64,000 nt of DNA from positions 62,001-126,000 of the forward strand of contig NZ_BOOY01000036.1 of the NCBI RefSeq assembly GCF_016863475.1, read 5' to 3'. This document shows, in pieces, positions 16,164 through 25,036 of this stretch. Below the pieces are notes generated by a model, which searched no databases, had not been told where the DNA came from, and saw only the letters and a list, made by a program, of their open reading frames with translations. Position 1 is the stretch's first letter; every line of letters starts with the position of its first letter. The DNA is from Spirilliplanes yamanashiensis. GTDB taxonomy: Bacteria; Actinomycetota; Actinomycetes; Mycobacteriales; Micromonosporaceae. Made by a program: the position numbers and the translations under genes.

Positions 16164-16600
16164 GGCACGTTGAAGACGGGCTCGGACACCGTGGTGCTGA
16201 TCAGCGTCGTGGCGGTGAACGTGCACGTGCCGGAGCAGCCCTTCCAGGTGACGGTGACGGCCACGGGCAGCAGGTCGGGCGGGATGACGGCCTGCCGGGT
16301 GTAGGTGCGGGTGTAGACCACGCGGTCGACGGTGTGGGTGTCCGTCGGCGGCGGCCACGAGTTGCCGCACAGGTTGCGCAGCCGGCAGCCGGGCACCTTG
16401 CGCAGCTGGTCGATGCCGTCGGTGACCAGCTGGGCGGCGATCTGCCGGTCGCCCTGCCGGCTCGTCACGGTCATGGAGCGGCTGAAGAACACGGCGAGCG
16501 ACGCCATGACCATGCCCATGATCATCAGCGACACGAGCGTCTCGACCAGCGTGAAGCCGGTGTCGTCGCGGCGCGTGGCCGGATCGGCGGACAGAGTCAT
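16160..16600 (-). CDS. Type IV pilus minor pseudopilin, PilV/GspI-like
   Basis: The 146-residue protein has the prepilin motif TG-FTLVETLVSLMIMGMVM near residues 14-32, with Gly before the cleavage site and the essential Glu5. The C-terminal domain carries four Cys residues (CRLRNLC and CSGTC) that could form disulfides outside the cell. Size and gene order next to a J/W-type pseudopilin suggest a place in the pilus tip or initiation complex. It follows pilO after 18 bases and overlaps the next gene by four bases. Confidence 0.82.
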   Translation of the reverse strand: MTLSADPATRRDDTGFTLVETLVSLMIMGMVMASLAVFFSRSMTVTSRQGDRQIAAQLVTDGIDQLRKVPGCRLRNLCGNSWPPPTDTHTVDRVVYTRTYTRQAVIPPDLLPVAVTVTWKGCSGTCTFTATTLISTTVSEPVFNVP

Positions 16601-16618
16601 GGCGTCGTTCCGGTGCGC

Positions 16619-17218
16619 TCAGTTCGTGGGCGCGGGCGACGCGGCCGGCGTGCCGCCGGCGGCCGGGGCGACGAAGACCTTCATGGTCAGCGTCATGTTG
16701 GTGCCGTCCTTGCCGTTCTCCTCGGTGCTGGCGGCGAGGTTGGCCGACTGCACCAGCACGGCGCGCGGCTGCACCTGCTGCAGCTGGTCGAGGAACGGGC
16801 CCATGGCGCCGATGCGGCCGTCGACGGTCACGGTCACGGGCAGCGAGTACGCGGACAGCCCGGCGCCGGTCTCCTGGCTGGGCACGCCGACGTTGACGTT
16901 GCTGACCGTCGCGCCGACGGCGTCGCCGGCGTCCTCCAGCTGGCGCAGGAACGCCGGGATGCCGGTGTCGAGCGGCAGCGCCTGCCGGTTGCGGGCCAGC
17001 TCCGCCTTGTAGGTGGGCAGCTTGGCCTGCTGCTCCTTGAGCTCGCCCAGGCGCTTGTGCAGGGCGATCAGCTGGATCTCGGACACCTCGGTCTGCTCGC
17101 GGTAGCCGTCGGCGTCGCCGTGCGCCGGGTTGATCAGCAGCAGCCAGCCGACGGCGACGAGGATGACGACCCCGATGGCGCCGCCCAGCAGCCACAGGCG
17201 GTCGGCGTGGGCGCGCAT
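16619..17218 (-). CDS. pilO: Type IV pilus assembly protein PilO-like
   Basis: The 199-residue protein has one membrane helix near residues 8-29, a coiled coil (about 40-75) and a C-terminal ferredoxin-like domain, the PilO layout. With PilN it forms the inner-membrane alignment complex that connects PilM to the pilus machine. ATG 17218 overlaps the pilN stop as TGATG and has GGAGG six bases upstream; GTG one codon earlier is also possible but would be too near the ribosome-binding site. Sequence identity within this family is low, so gene order carries much of the assignment. Confidence 0.82.
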   Translation of the reverse strand: MRAHADRLWLLGGAIGVVILVAVGWLLLINPAHGDADGYREQTEVSEIQLIALHKRLGELKEQQAKLPTYKAELARNRQALPLDTGIPAFLRQLEDAGDAVGATVSNVNVGVPSQETGAGLSAYSLPVTVTVDGRIGAMGPFLDQLQQVQPRAVLVQSANLAASTEENGKDGTNMTLTMKVFVAPAAGGTPAASPAPTN

Positions 17219-17931
17219 CACTTGCCTCCGTTGGTGGTCGCGGTGAACCGGCCGCCGAGCGCCTTCTTGGTGATGTCCAGCTGCGCGCTGAACTGCACCC
17301 GCTTGTCCTCGGTGGTCACGCTGGTCAGGTAGGGGTTGGCGAACTTGTCGATCTCGGCCAGCTCGTCGATGTACCGGGCCACCGCGTCCTTGGTGGCGCC
17401 GGCGCCGGTGATCGTCATGGTGCCGACGACCGCGGAGGTGCTGGTGCTGGGCAGCGCGGTCTGGCCGTTCGCGCCGGCGTTCGCGCCGCCCTCGGCGTTC
17501 GGCAGGCTGCCGGACACGCCGGTGACGGTGATGCCGGCCGTGGCCGCGGCGCCGCGCAGGTCGCCGAGCAGGCCCGCCCAGCGCATGTCGTCGGCGAGCA
17601 GGACCTTCAGCCGGGAGCTGATCGCGGTCGACTGCGCCTGCGTCTGGACGACCTCGTTGTAGTCCTTCTGCTGCGCGGTCAGCGCGGCCTGCTCGGCGAC
17701 GGCGGCCTCGTAGCTGTCCCGCGCCTCCTGCACCTGGTAGAGCGCGAAGGCGTAGTAGCCGCCGAGCAGCAGGGCCACGGCGACCAGGCCGGCGATGACG
17801 CGCGAGCGCACCACCCGGGCGCGCCGGGCCGCGAGGATCTCCGGCGGCAGCAGCTTGGCGGTGATCGGCAGCAGGCGCAGCGCGTGCTGCGGCGTCGTCG
17901 CCGGGTCCAGGGGCTTCAGCGTGGTGGCCAT
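17218..17931 (-). CDS. pilN: Type IV pilus assembly protein PilN-like
   Basis: The 237-residue protein starts with a cytoplasmic segment containing LRLLPITAKLLPPEI, an analogue of the PilN motif that inserts into PilM. A membrane helix lies near residues 47-68, followed by a coiled coil (70-105) and a C-terminal domain with a Gly/Asn/Ala-rich loop. ATG 17931 shares one base with the pilM stop (TGATG). The pilM-pilN-pilO order is the family standard. Assignment is by topology and context. Confidence 0.82.
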   Translation of the reverse strand: MATTLKPLDPATTPQHALRLLPITAKLLPPEILAARRARVVRSRVIAGLVAVALLLGGYYAFALYQVQEARDSYEAAVAEQAALTAQQKDYNEVVQTQAQSTAISSRLKVLLADDMRWAGLLGDLRGAAATAGITVTGVSGSLPNAEGGANAGANGQTALPSTSTSAVVGTMTITGAGATKDAVARYIDELAEIDKFANPYLTSVTTEDKRVQFSAQLDITKKALGGRFTATTNGGK

Positions 17932-18956
17932 CAGGCAGCCGCTCCCAGGGTGAGGCCGATCGACACGGCCGCGGACGGGACGAAGTTCTCGAAGCCGCGC
18001 TGGCGGGCGCGGCGGGTGTCGCGCAGCCGGGCCGCGCTGTCGGCGAGGATCACCGCGACGTCGAGCTGGTCCTGCAGGTACTCGGCCAGGCCGGGCATCA
18101 GGGCGCCGCCGCCGGCCAGGGCCAGCCGGGTCACGCGCTTCTGCCGCTCGCCGGACGCGAGGTACGTGAACGACGAGCGGATCTCGTTGAGCAGCGGCCG
18201 GATGGCGTCCTGCACGGCGCCCGCGGCGTCGGGCCGCCCGTCGCCGTGCATGCCGAACCGGCACTTGAGCTCCTCGGCCTCGCTGGTCTGGATGGCGAGG
18301 CGGGTGGCGATGGCGTCGGTGAACTCGTTGCCGCCGCGCGGGATGGTGCGCACGATCAGCGGCTCGCCGTCGGCGTGCACCACCATGCTGGTGACCTGCG
18401 CGCCGAGGTCGATGATCGCCTCGACCTGGGTGTCCAGGTGGGCGGCGGAGCGCAGCAGGGCGAACGAGGCCAGGTCGACCTGCTCGACCCGCAGGCCCGC
18501 CTGCTCGACGGCCTCGACGGCGGTGAGCACGGCGTCCTTCGGGGTGGCGATGAGCAGCCCGCGCACGGTCGGGGCGTCGCCCGGGTCCTCCAGCGGGTAG
18601 AAGTCGAGCAGCGAGCGGTCGACCGACAGCGGCAGCATGTCGCGCACCTGGAACGGCAGCGACTTGCGCAGCTCCTTGGCGGGCAGGTTGGACACCTGCG
18701 TCTCGCGGACGATCAGCTGCGGGTTCGTCACGCCGAGCACCACGTGCTTGGTGACGAAGCGCGAGTTCGTCCACAGTTGACGCAGCGCGGTGGTGACCGC
18801 GTGCGGGTCCTGGATCACGCCCTCGTGCACGGTCTTGGGCGGCAGCGGGATCTGGCCGAAGTTGGTCAGGGCGACGTCGTCCCGGCCGCGGCGCACCTCC
18901 ACCGCGCGGATGGACGACGAGCCGATGTCCAGTCCGATCGGGGTCACGGAAGCCAT
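17931..18956 (-). CDS. pilM: Type IV pilus assembly ATPase-fold protein PilM
   Basis: PilM is an actin/FtsA-like cytoplasmic protein that binds the N-terminus of PilN and links the membrane complex to the motors. The 341-residue product has the phosphate-1 loop GLDIGSSSIRAVEV at residues 8-21, the PFQVRDMLPL segment typical of PilM, a second phosphate loop IIDLGAQVTSMVV near 190-202, and the adenosine motif LALAGGGALMPGL near 282-294. ATG 18956 has an AGGAG site about eight bases upstream. Confidence 0.92.
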   Translation of the reverse strand: MASVTPIGLDIGSSSIRAVEVRRGRDDVALTNFGQIPLPPKTVHEGVIQDPHAVTTALRQLWTNSRFVTKHVVLGVTNPQLIVRETQVSNLPAKELRKSLPFQVRDMLPLSVDRSLLDFYPLEDPGDAPTVRGLLIATPKDAVLTAVEAVEQAGLRVEQVDLASFALLRSAAHLDTQVEAIIDLGAQVTSMVVHADGEPLIVRTIPRGGNEFTDAIATRLAIQTSEAEELKCRFGMHGDGRPDAAGAVQDAIRPLLNEIRSSFTYLASGERQKRVTRLALAGGGALMPGLAEYLQDQLDVAVILADSAARLRDTRRARQRGFENFVPSAAVSIGLTLGAAA

Positions 18957-18967
18957 CGAGGGTGCTC

Positions 18968-19762
18968 CTAAGAAATGGTCGGGACACTCAGCAGGTCGAG
19001 GTACCAGCCGGCGATGGCCGGCGCGGCGAAGACGGCCAGGAACGCGCCGGCGAGCATGGCCGGTCCGAACGGCACATGGGTCGAGCGCCCGGCCCGGCGG
19101 GTGGCGAGCAGGCCGATGCCCACCACCCCGCCGAGCAGGAAGGCGGCGAAGCCGCCGACCGCCACCCAGCCCCAGCCGAGCCAGCCCAGGTAGAGCCCGA
19201 GCAGGCCGGCGAGCTTGACGTCGCCGAGGCCCATGCCGCCGGGCTTCGCGAGACGCAGGGACTGGTAGGCGAGCAGGAGGAGGGCCATCGCGGCCAGCCC
19301 GCGCACGACGGCCCCCCAGTCCGAGTCGAGCGCCGCCGCCCCGAAGAGCAGCACCGCCGCGACGGCGTAGGACGGCAGCACGATCGCGTTCGGCAACCGG
19401 TGCACGTCGATGTCGATCATGGTGAGCGCGACCGCGATCGCCGCGAGGTAGAGGAAGGCGGGCAGCTCGGGCACGAGTCCGAAGTGGGCGGTGACCGCCA
19501 CGAACAGCGCCGCGGTGCCCGCCTCGACGAGCGGGTAGCGCACGCTGATCGGCGCCCGGCAGTCGGCGCACCGGCCGCGCAGCACGAGCCAGGACACGAC
19601 GGGCACGTTGTGCCGGGCCCGCACGGGCGCCTCGCAGGCGGGGCAGTGCGACCCGGGCCGCACCAGCGACTCGTCGCGCGGCACCCGGTGGATGACGACG
19701 TTGAGGAACGACCCGACGGCGAGGCCGAGCAGGCCGGCGACGGTCAGCAGGACGGCGGTCAT
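18968..19762 (-). CDS. pilD: Prepilin peptidase and N-methyltransferase PilD
   Basis: PilD cleaves the leader of prepilins and methylates the mature N-terminus. The 264-residue protein has about seven membrane helices and a cytoplasmic N-terminal loop with two CxxC pairs (CPAC near residue 40, CADC near 65). The catalytic aspartates lie in MIDIDVHRLPN and in GMGLGDVKL, the GxGD motif of this aspartic protease family. The four Cys indicate the bifunctional form with the methylase domain. Five pseudopilin or pilin-type genes around it supply its substrates. Confidence 0.95.
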   Translation of the reverse strand: MTAVLLTVAGLLGLAVGSFLNVVIHRVPRDESLVRPGSHCPACEAPVRARHNVPVVSWLVLRGRCADCRAPISVRYPLVEAGTAALFVAVTAHFGLVPELPAFLYLAAIAVALTMIDIDVHRLPNAIVLPSYAVAAVLLFGAAALDSDWGAVVRGLAAMALLLLAYQSLRLAKPGGMGLGDVKLAGLLGLYLGWLGWGWVAVGGFAAFLLGGVVGIGLLATRRAGRSTHVPFGPAMLAGAFLAVFAAPAIAGWYLDLLSVPTIS

Positions 19763-19789
19763 GTCAGCTCCTTCCGGTCGGGCGGGTCG

Positions 19790-20245
19790 TCAGGGGGTGT
19801 ACGCGCAGACGCTGGCGTTCGTGACGGTGCGGACGCGGATCGAGCCGCCCTCCACGCTGTCGTACAGGAACCGGCGGTAGCCGCCGGCGGCGTTGCGGGC
19901 GCAGATCCGGTAGGACGTGCCGGCCGGCCAGTTCACCCAGATCGTCAGCATGACGCTGTCGGACAGCGTCACCTTGGTGGTGGTGGCGGGGCCCGACGGG
20001 TACTGCTCGAGGAAGAAGTCGTCCGGCTGCAGCGACGCCGTGTTCGGGTACGCGTTGTGGTCGGCGCGGAACTGCTCGACGGCGGTGATGGCGCCGCGGA
20101 TGTCCGACACCACCGACTTCTCCCAGGCGTTGCGGGAGTAGCGCTGGTACACCGGGACGGCGATCGCCACGAGGATGCCGATGATCACGACGACCACGAG
20201 CAGCTCGATGAGCGTGAAGCCCTCGTCCCGGATGGTGCGGCGCAT
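19790..20245 (-). CDS. Type IV pilin-like protein (second pilin)
   Basis: The 151-residue product has a nine-residue leader ending in Gly followed by FTLIELLVVVVIIGILVAIA, with Glu5, and a globular domain with two Cys. The N-terminal helix is identical in sequence to that of the pilin encoded just upstream, and 38 bases of DNA are identical, while the C-terminal domains differ. It lies behind a stable hairpin that follows the first pilin gene, so expression is likely lower; it is probably a minor pilin. Confidence 0.9.
   Translation of the reverse strand: MRRTIRDEGFTLIELLVVVVIIGILVAIAVPVYQRYSRNAWEKSVVSDIRGAITAVEQFRADHNAYPNTASLQPDDFFLEQYPSGPATTTKVTLSDSVMLTIWVNWPAGTSYRICARNAAGGYRRFLYDSVEGGSIRVRTVTNASVCAYTP
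20172..20209. repeat. 38-bp identical segment shared by the two pilin genes, copy 1
   Basis: This 38-base segment within the N-terminal helix codons of the second pilin gene is identical to 20703-20740 in the first pilin gene. Identity at silent positions suggests recent duplication or gene conversion. Confidence 0.85.
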
Positions 20246-20279
20246 CGCTGGATCCCTCCCGCGCGTGGGAACTCGCCGT

Positions 20280-20310
20280 GCCGGCGGCGATCGTGGTGAT
20301 CGCCGCCGGC
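20280..20310 (-). terminator. Intra-operon hairpin between the two pilin genes
   Basis: A perfect 13-bp inverted repeat, GCCGGCGGCGATC at 20280-20292 and its complement at 20298-20310, with loop GTGGT lies between the stop of the first pilin gene and the start of the second. No U-tract follows. It may act as a partial terminator or as a 3' stabiliser, raising the first pilin's mRNA above that of the following genes. Confidence 0.6.
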
Positions 20311-20332
20311 GGCGAGCCGGCCCGGTCCTGCC

Positions 20333-20800
20333 TTACGGCGTGCAGCTGGTGTACGCGGCCTGCGTCGACGCGCTCACGGAGCCACCGGTGCGGTTGGTGT
20401 AGACCCAGTACTTGGGCGCACCGCCGGAGTTGATGGCGCAGATCGCGTAGTTCGACCCGGACACGACCAGCTTCAGCGTGGTGCCGGCCGAGACCGTGAT
20501 GGTCTGGGCGGTGCCGCCGCTCTGCGCGGCGAGCGTGATGCTGGCGCCGGGGCTGGCGGTCTGGGCCGACGCCGGGTACGTGTTGCCGTTGTCGGTGTAG
20601 TACTGCTCGACCGCGCTGATCGCGCCGCGCACGTCGGACTGCGACGACTTGTCGGCGGCGCCCTGGCGGTAGTTCAGGTACACGGGAACGGCGATGGCGA
20701 CCAGGATGCCGATGATCACGACGACCACGAGCAGCTCGATCAGGGTGAACCCTTCCTCGCTGCGGTGCTTCTCCCGCAGGCGGTTGAAGGTTTCGTGCAT
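20333..20800 (-). CDS. Type IV pilin, probable major subunit
   Basis: The 155-residue protein has a 17-residue leader (MHETFNRLREKHRSEEG) cut after Gly, then FTLIELLVVVVIIGILVAIA with Glu5 and a short globular domain rich in Thr, Ser, Gly and Ala with two Cys. The low-complexity, Ser/Thr-rich body, strong GGAGG ribosome-binding site six bases from ATG 20800, and the stabilising hairpin after the gene suggest the abundant pilus subunit. It lies between pilC and the second pilin gene. The TAA stop is rare in this genome and favours high expression. Confidence 0.88.
   Translation of the reverse strand: MHETFNRLREKHRSEEGFTLIELLVVVVIIGILVAIAVPVYLNYRQGAADKSSQSDVRGAISAVEQYYTDNGNTYPASAQTASPGASITLAAQSGGTAQTITVSAGTTLKLVVSGSNYAICAINSGGAPKYWVYTNRTGGSVSASTQAAYTSCTP
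20703..20740. repeat. 38-bp identical segment shared by the two pilin genes, copy 2
   Basis: Second copy of the segment at 20172-20209, in the codons for the N-terminal helix of the probable major pilin. It could support recombination between the genes. Confidence 0.85.
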
Positions 20801-20867
20801 GGTGAGCCTCCAGTGACTCTTGTGCAGTGGGCCGGCTGGCACGTTCGGGTGGTGCTCCGGGGCCTGA

Positions 20868-22100
20868 TCAGCCCTGGATGTTCTGGTAGATCGTGAACAT
20901 CGGCAGGTACAGGCAGACGACCATGCCGCCGACCACCGCTCCCATGACGAGCACCATGATCGGCTCGATGGACGCGGTGAGGGACTCCGCGGCTGCGTCG
21001 ACCTCCCGGTCGTAGAAATCGGCAATCTTGTCGAGCATCTGACTGATTTGGCCGGATTCCTCGCCGACTTCGACCATCTGGGTCACCATTGCCGGAAACA
21101 GGTCGTGGGCACGCAGGGCGGTCGACATCGGGCGGCCGTCACGCACCTGCTGCTGCACGTCGCGCATGGCCGCGGTGATGACGGCGTTGCCGGTGGTCTC
21201 GCCGACCACGTCGAGGGCCTGCATGACGGGCACGCCGACGCCGAGCAGGGTGCCGAGGTTGCGCGAGAAGCGGCTCATCGCGAGCTTGCGGAACAGCGGG
21301 CCGAAGACGGGCAGGCGCAGCTTGAACCGGTCGACCGCGAGGCGGAACTCCGGCGACGTGCGCACCCGCTGCTTGTACAGCACCGTGCCGCCGATGATCG
21401 CGCCCACGATCAGCGGGCCGGCCCACCACATGTTGTTGCTGGCGTCCACCAGCAGCTGGGTGATCCAGGGCAGCTCGCCACCGAGGTTCTTGAACATCTC
21501 CTCGAAGATCGGGACGATGAAGATCAGCACGCCCGCGATCAGCACGAACGTGAACGCGAGCACGATCGTCGGGTAGGTCAGCGCGCTCTTGATCTTGCCG
21601 CGCAGCTCGGAGTCCTTCTCGAACGAGTCGGCGATCTGCTCCAGCGCGCCGTCGATCATGCCGCCCGTCTCGCCGGCGCGGATCATCGCGATCATCAGCT
21701 TCGGGAAGATCCGGTCGTGCTTGCCCAGCGCCGCCGACAGCGACACACCGGCCGCCACGTCGGTGCGGACCTCGGCGACCGCCTTCTTCAGCGACAGCGC
21801 GCTGGTCTGCTCCTCGAGGATCGCCAGCGAGCGCAGCAGCGACATGCCGGACGCCGTCATCGTGGCGAACTGGCGCGAGAACACCGCCAGGTCCTTGAGC
21901 GTGGTGCGCCCGCCCAGGCCCGGGATGCTGATCTCGCGGTTCAGGCCCTTGCCGGCCTCCGTCATCGACAGGGCCGTCTCGCCGCGCTGACGCAGCAGCT
22001 GGGCGGCGGCGGCCTCGTTCGGCGCCTGGACGGTGCCCTTGATCCGCTTGCCCGCGGCGTCGACGCTGTTGTACTGGAACGTCTTCGTGGCAGTCGCCAT
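20868..22100 (-). CDS. pilC: Type IV pilus inner-membrane platform protein PilC
   Basis: PilC is the polytopic platform that the PilB and PilT motors act on. The 410-residue protein has two homologous T2SS-F domains, each with the GE-containing turn (RAGETGGMIDGALEQIAD near residue 137 and VEVGEESGQISQMLDKIAD near 340), and membrane helices near 168-190, 215-235 and 375-400. The N-terminal FQYNSVDAAGKRIKGTVQA segment is family-typical. ATG 22100 begins one base after the pilT stop region, so the genes are co-translated. Confidence 0.95.
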   Translation of the reverse strand: MATATKTFQYNSVDAAGKRIKGTVQAPNEAAAAQLLRQRGETALSMTEAGKGLNREISIPGLGGRTTLKDLAVFSRQFATMTASGMSLLRSLAILEEQTSALSLKKAVAEVRTDVAAGVSLSAALGKHDRIFPKLMIAMIRAGETGGMIDGALEQIADSFEKDSELRGKIKSALTYPTIVLAFTFVLIAGVLIFIVPIFEEMFKNLGGELPWITQLLVDASNNMWWAGPLIVGAIIGGTVLYKQRVRTSPEFRLAVDRFKLRLPVFGPLFRKLAMSRFSRNLGTLLGVGVPVMQALDVVGETTGNAVITAAMRDVQQQVRDGRPMSTALRAHDLFPAMVTQMVEVGEESGQISQMLDKIADFYDREVDAAAESLTASIEPIMVLVMGAVVGGMVVCLYLPMFTIYQNIQG

Positions 22101-22101
22101 G

Positions 22102-23214
22102 TCACACCCGTCCGATGAGTCGCTTGAGCTCTTCCGGCGCGTGGCACATCTCGAGCGCGTGCTCGATCGTGATGAGCCCCTCGCGGACCCTTTCGGCCAG
22201 GTTCTGGTCGAAGGAGAGCATTCCGTCGTTGCCGCCCGCCTGCATGAACGACGGGATCTGGTGCGTCTTGCCGTCGCGGATGAGGCTGCGGATGGCGGGC
22301 GTCGCCGTCAGCACCTCGCTGACCACGACGCGGCCCTTGCCGTCGGCGCGCGGCGCCAGCGCCTGCGTCACCACGCCCTGCAGGCCGGCCGCGAGCTGCG
22401 CGCGGATCTGCAGCTGCTGGTGCGGCGGGAAGATGTCGATGACGCGGTCGATGGTCTGCGTCGCGCTCTGCGTGTGCAGGGTGGCGAGCACCAGGTGGCC
22501 GGTCTCGGCGGCGGTGAGCGCGGTCGCGGTCGTCTCCAGGTCGCGCAGCTCGCCGACCAGGATGATGTCCGGGTCCTGGCGCAGCGCGTGCTTGAGCGCG
22601 GACGCGAACGACTCGGTGTCCTCGCCGACCTCGCGCTGGTTGACCAGGCTGCGCTTGTGCGGGTGCAGGAACTCGATCGGGTCCTCGATCGTCACGATGT
22701 GCGCCGAGCGGGTGCGGTTGGCCAGGTCGAGCAGCGACGCCAGCGTCGTGGTCTTGCCGGAGCCCGTCGGGCCGGTGACCAGCACCAGGCCGCGGTGCAG
22801 GTGCGCGAACCGGGACACCGAGTACGGCACGCCCAGCTCGTCCAGCGGCTTGATCTCGTGCGGGATGGCCCGGAAGACCGCGCCGTACGAGGTGCGCTGG
22901 GCGTACAGGTTGCCGCGGTAGCGGGAGACGCCGGTCAGGCTGTACGCGAAGTCGAACTCCTGCTTGGCCTCGAAGACGTGCCACTGCTCCTCGGTGATCG
23001 CGGCGCGGCACAGCATGGCCGTGTCGGCGGCGGTGAGCCGGCCGTAGCCGGGCAGCGGCCGCAGGCTGCCGTTCACCCGGATGGTCGGCGGCGCGCCCAC
23101 CGTCAGGTGCAGGTCGGAGCCCTTGTTGTCGACGAGCTCGAAGAGCATCCGGTTCAGGTACTCCTGGTCGCCGTTCACGCGGGGCGGCGGCGCCTGCTGG
23201 TCGAGCGCGTACAT
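22102..23214 (-). CDS. pilT: Twitching motility ATPase PilT
   Basis: PilT is the hexameric ATPase that depolymerises the pilus and drives retraction. The 370-residue protein has the N-terminal PAS-like domain (GSDLHLTVGAPPTIRVNGSL), Walker A GPTGSGKTTT near residue 140, the Asp box IEDPIEFLH, Walker B DPDIILVGELRD, and the His box HTQSATQTIDR. The C-terminal AIRSLIRDGKTHQIPS is the AIRNLIRE motif specific to retraction ATPases. Its presence means the pilus can retract, allowing twitching, adhesion or DNA uptake. Confidence 0.95.
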   Translation of the reverse strand: MYALDQQAPPPRVNGDQEYLNRMLFELVDNKGSDLHLTVGAPPTIRVNGSLRPLPGYGRLTAADTAMLCRAAITEEQWHVFEAKQEFDFAYSLTGVSRYRGNLYAQRTSYGAVFRAIPHEIKPLDELGVPYSVSRFAHLHRGLVLVTGPTGSGKTTTLASLLDLANRTRSAHIVTIEDPIEFLHPHKRSLVNQREVGEDTESFASALKHALRQDPDIILVGELRDLETTATALTAAETGHLVLATLHTQSATQTIDRVIDIFPPHQQLQIRAQLAAGLQGVVTQALAPRADGKGRVVVSEVLTATPAIRSLIRDGKTHQIPSFMQAGGNDGMLSFDQNLAERVREGLITIEHALEMCHAPEELKRLIGRV

Positions 23215-23283
23215 CTCTCACCGACAATCGGTCCGGGGCCAGTCGCCTCCCCCTTCGGCACCCCGTCCATCCGGTTTAGGTGC

Positions 23284-24948
23284 CTAGATGGCGACGCGCA
23301 GCACCTCGCGGATGGAGGTCTGCCCGGCGGCGGCCTTGGCGAGGCCGTCGGCGCGCAGGTCGTACATGCCCTGGGCCACGGCGACCTCGCGGATCTCACC
23401 CGCGGAGGCGCGCCGGACGGCCAGGGTCTCGATCTCGGCGGTCACCGGCATGACCTCGTGCAGCGCCAGGCGGCCGCGGTAGCCGGTGCCGGCGCAGTTG
23501 CGGCAGCCCTTCGGCCGGTACACCAGCTCGGGGACCTTGACGTCCTCCTCCGGCCAGCGGGCGGCGGCCAGCTCGGCGGCCGTCGGCGCGTACGCCTCCT
23601 TGCACCAGTCGCACAGCCGCCGGGCGAGCCGCTGGGCCAGCACGCAGTCCAGCGACGAGCCCACCAGGAACGGCTCGATGCCCATCTCGGTGAGCCGGGT
23701 GACCGCGCCGGGCGCGTCGTTGGTGTGCAGGGTGCTGAGCACGAGGTGGCCGGTGAGGGCGGCCTCGACGGCGATCTGGGCGGTGGCGCCGTCGCGGATC
23801 TCACCGATGAGCACGACGTCGGGGTCCGACCGCAGGATGGCCGGCAGCACCGCGGCGAACGTCAGGCCCGCCTTCGAGTTGACCTGCACCTGGTTGATGC
23901 CCTGCATCCGGTACTCGACCGGGTCCTCGACGGTGATGACGTTGACCTCGGGGCGGCTGATGCGCGCGAGGGTGGAGTACAGCGTCGTCGACTTGCCGGA
24001 ACCCGTCGGCCCGGTCACCAGCAGCATGCCGTGCGGCTTGGAGAACGACTCGGCGAAACGGTCGTAGTTCGCCTCGGTGAAGCCGAGCTTCTTCAGGTCC
24101 AGCTCCATGCCGCCGGTGTCGAGCACGCGCAGCACGATCTTCTCGCCCCACACTGTCGGCAGGGTGGCGGTGCGCAGGTCGACGCTGCGGTCGCGGATCT
24201 GCACGGTGATGCGGCCGTTCTGCGGCACCCGGCGCTCGGTGATGTCGACGTTCGACATGATCTTCAGGCGGGAGATCAGCGCGGCCTGCACATTGCGCGG
24301 CACCCGGTCGATCTGGTGCAGCACGCCGTCGATCCGGTACCGGATGCGCATGTCGCCCTCGGTGGGCTCCAGGTGCAGGTCGGACGCGCGGTTCTGGATG
24401 GCCTGCTCGATCAGGCTGTTGACGTACTTGACGATCGGGGCGTCCTCGGAGCCGGCCGACACGGCGGCCATGTTCGGCGCCTGGTTGTCGTCCTCGTTCG
24501 CCTCGCCCAGGTCGCGCTGGTCGCGCTGGAGCTCCTGGATGATCCGGCGGACCTCGCTGCGGGCCACCACGACCGGCCGCACGGGCATGCCGGTGGCCGC
24601 GCGCACGTCGTCGAGCGCGACGATGTCGGCCGGGTCGGTGATGCCGACGAGCAGCTCGCCGTTGGCGGTGGACAGGCCCAGCACCCGGTGCCGCAGCACG
24701 ATCGGCAGCGGCACCATCTCCAGCGCGGCCCGCTCGGGCGTGAAGTTGACCAGGTCGAGCGTCTTGATGCCGGCGGCGTACGCGGCCGCCTCGGTCAGCT
24801 GCTCCTCGGTGACGACGGAGTCGTTGATGAGCACCGCGCGGATCGGCCGGCCGCTGCGCACGGCCTCGGCGCCCGCCGCGTCGACCGCATTCGCGTCCAC
24901 GCCGATCGCCTTGAGCGCGTCGAGCAACGGGCGGAGGGTCGGATCCAT
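23284..24948 (-). CDS. pilB: Type IV pilus extension ATPase PilB
   Basis: PilB powers pilus assembly. The 554-residue protein has an N-terminal MshEN-type domain (about 1-150), which in relatives binds c-di-GMP, then Walker A GPTGSGKSTT near residue 310, the Asp box VEDPVEYRM, Walker B DPDVVLIGEIRDGATA, the His box HTNDAPGAVTR, and a zinc-binding CDWC plus CRNC pair near 440-480. ATG 24948 has GAGG six bases upstream; in-frame ATG codons at 24963 and 24954 are less well placed. It is the first gene of the operon. Two c-di-GMP genes lie in the window, a possible input. Confidence 0.94.
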   Translation of the reverse strand: MDPTLRPLLDALKAIGVDANAVDAAGAEAVRSGRPIRAVLINDSVVTEEQLTEAAAYAAGIKTLDLVNFTPERAALEMVPLPIVLRHRVLGLSTANGELLVGITDPADIVALDDVRAATGMPVRPVVVARSEVRRIIQELQRDQRDLGEANEDDNQAPNMAAVSAGSEDAPIVKYVNSLIEQAIQNRASDLHLEPTEGDMRIRYRIDGVLHQIDRVPRNVQAALISRLKIMSNVDITERRVPQNGRITVQIRDRSVDLRTATLPTVWGEKIVLRVLDTGGMELDLKKLGFTEANYDRFAESFSKPHGMLLVTGPTGSGKSTTLYSTLARISRPEVNVITVEDPVEYRMQGINQVQVNSKAGLTFAAVLPAILRSDPDVVLIGEIRDGATAQIAVEAALTGHLVLSTLHTNDAPGAVTRLTEMGIEPFLVGSSLDCVLAQRLARRLCDWCKEAYAPTAAELAAARWPEEDVKVPELVYRPKGCRNCAGTGYRGRLALHEVMPVTAEIETLAVRRASAGEIREVAVAQGMYDLRADGLAKAAAGQTSIREVLRVAI

Positions 24949-25036
24949 GGGCATCCTCGGCATGCGGCGATGAAGCGGACTCCAGTCCCATCGGTCACGC
25001 GCGCGCCGATCTGAGACCCGAACCGCAACCGTCGCG

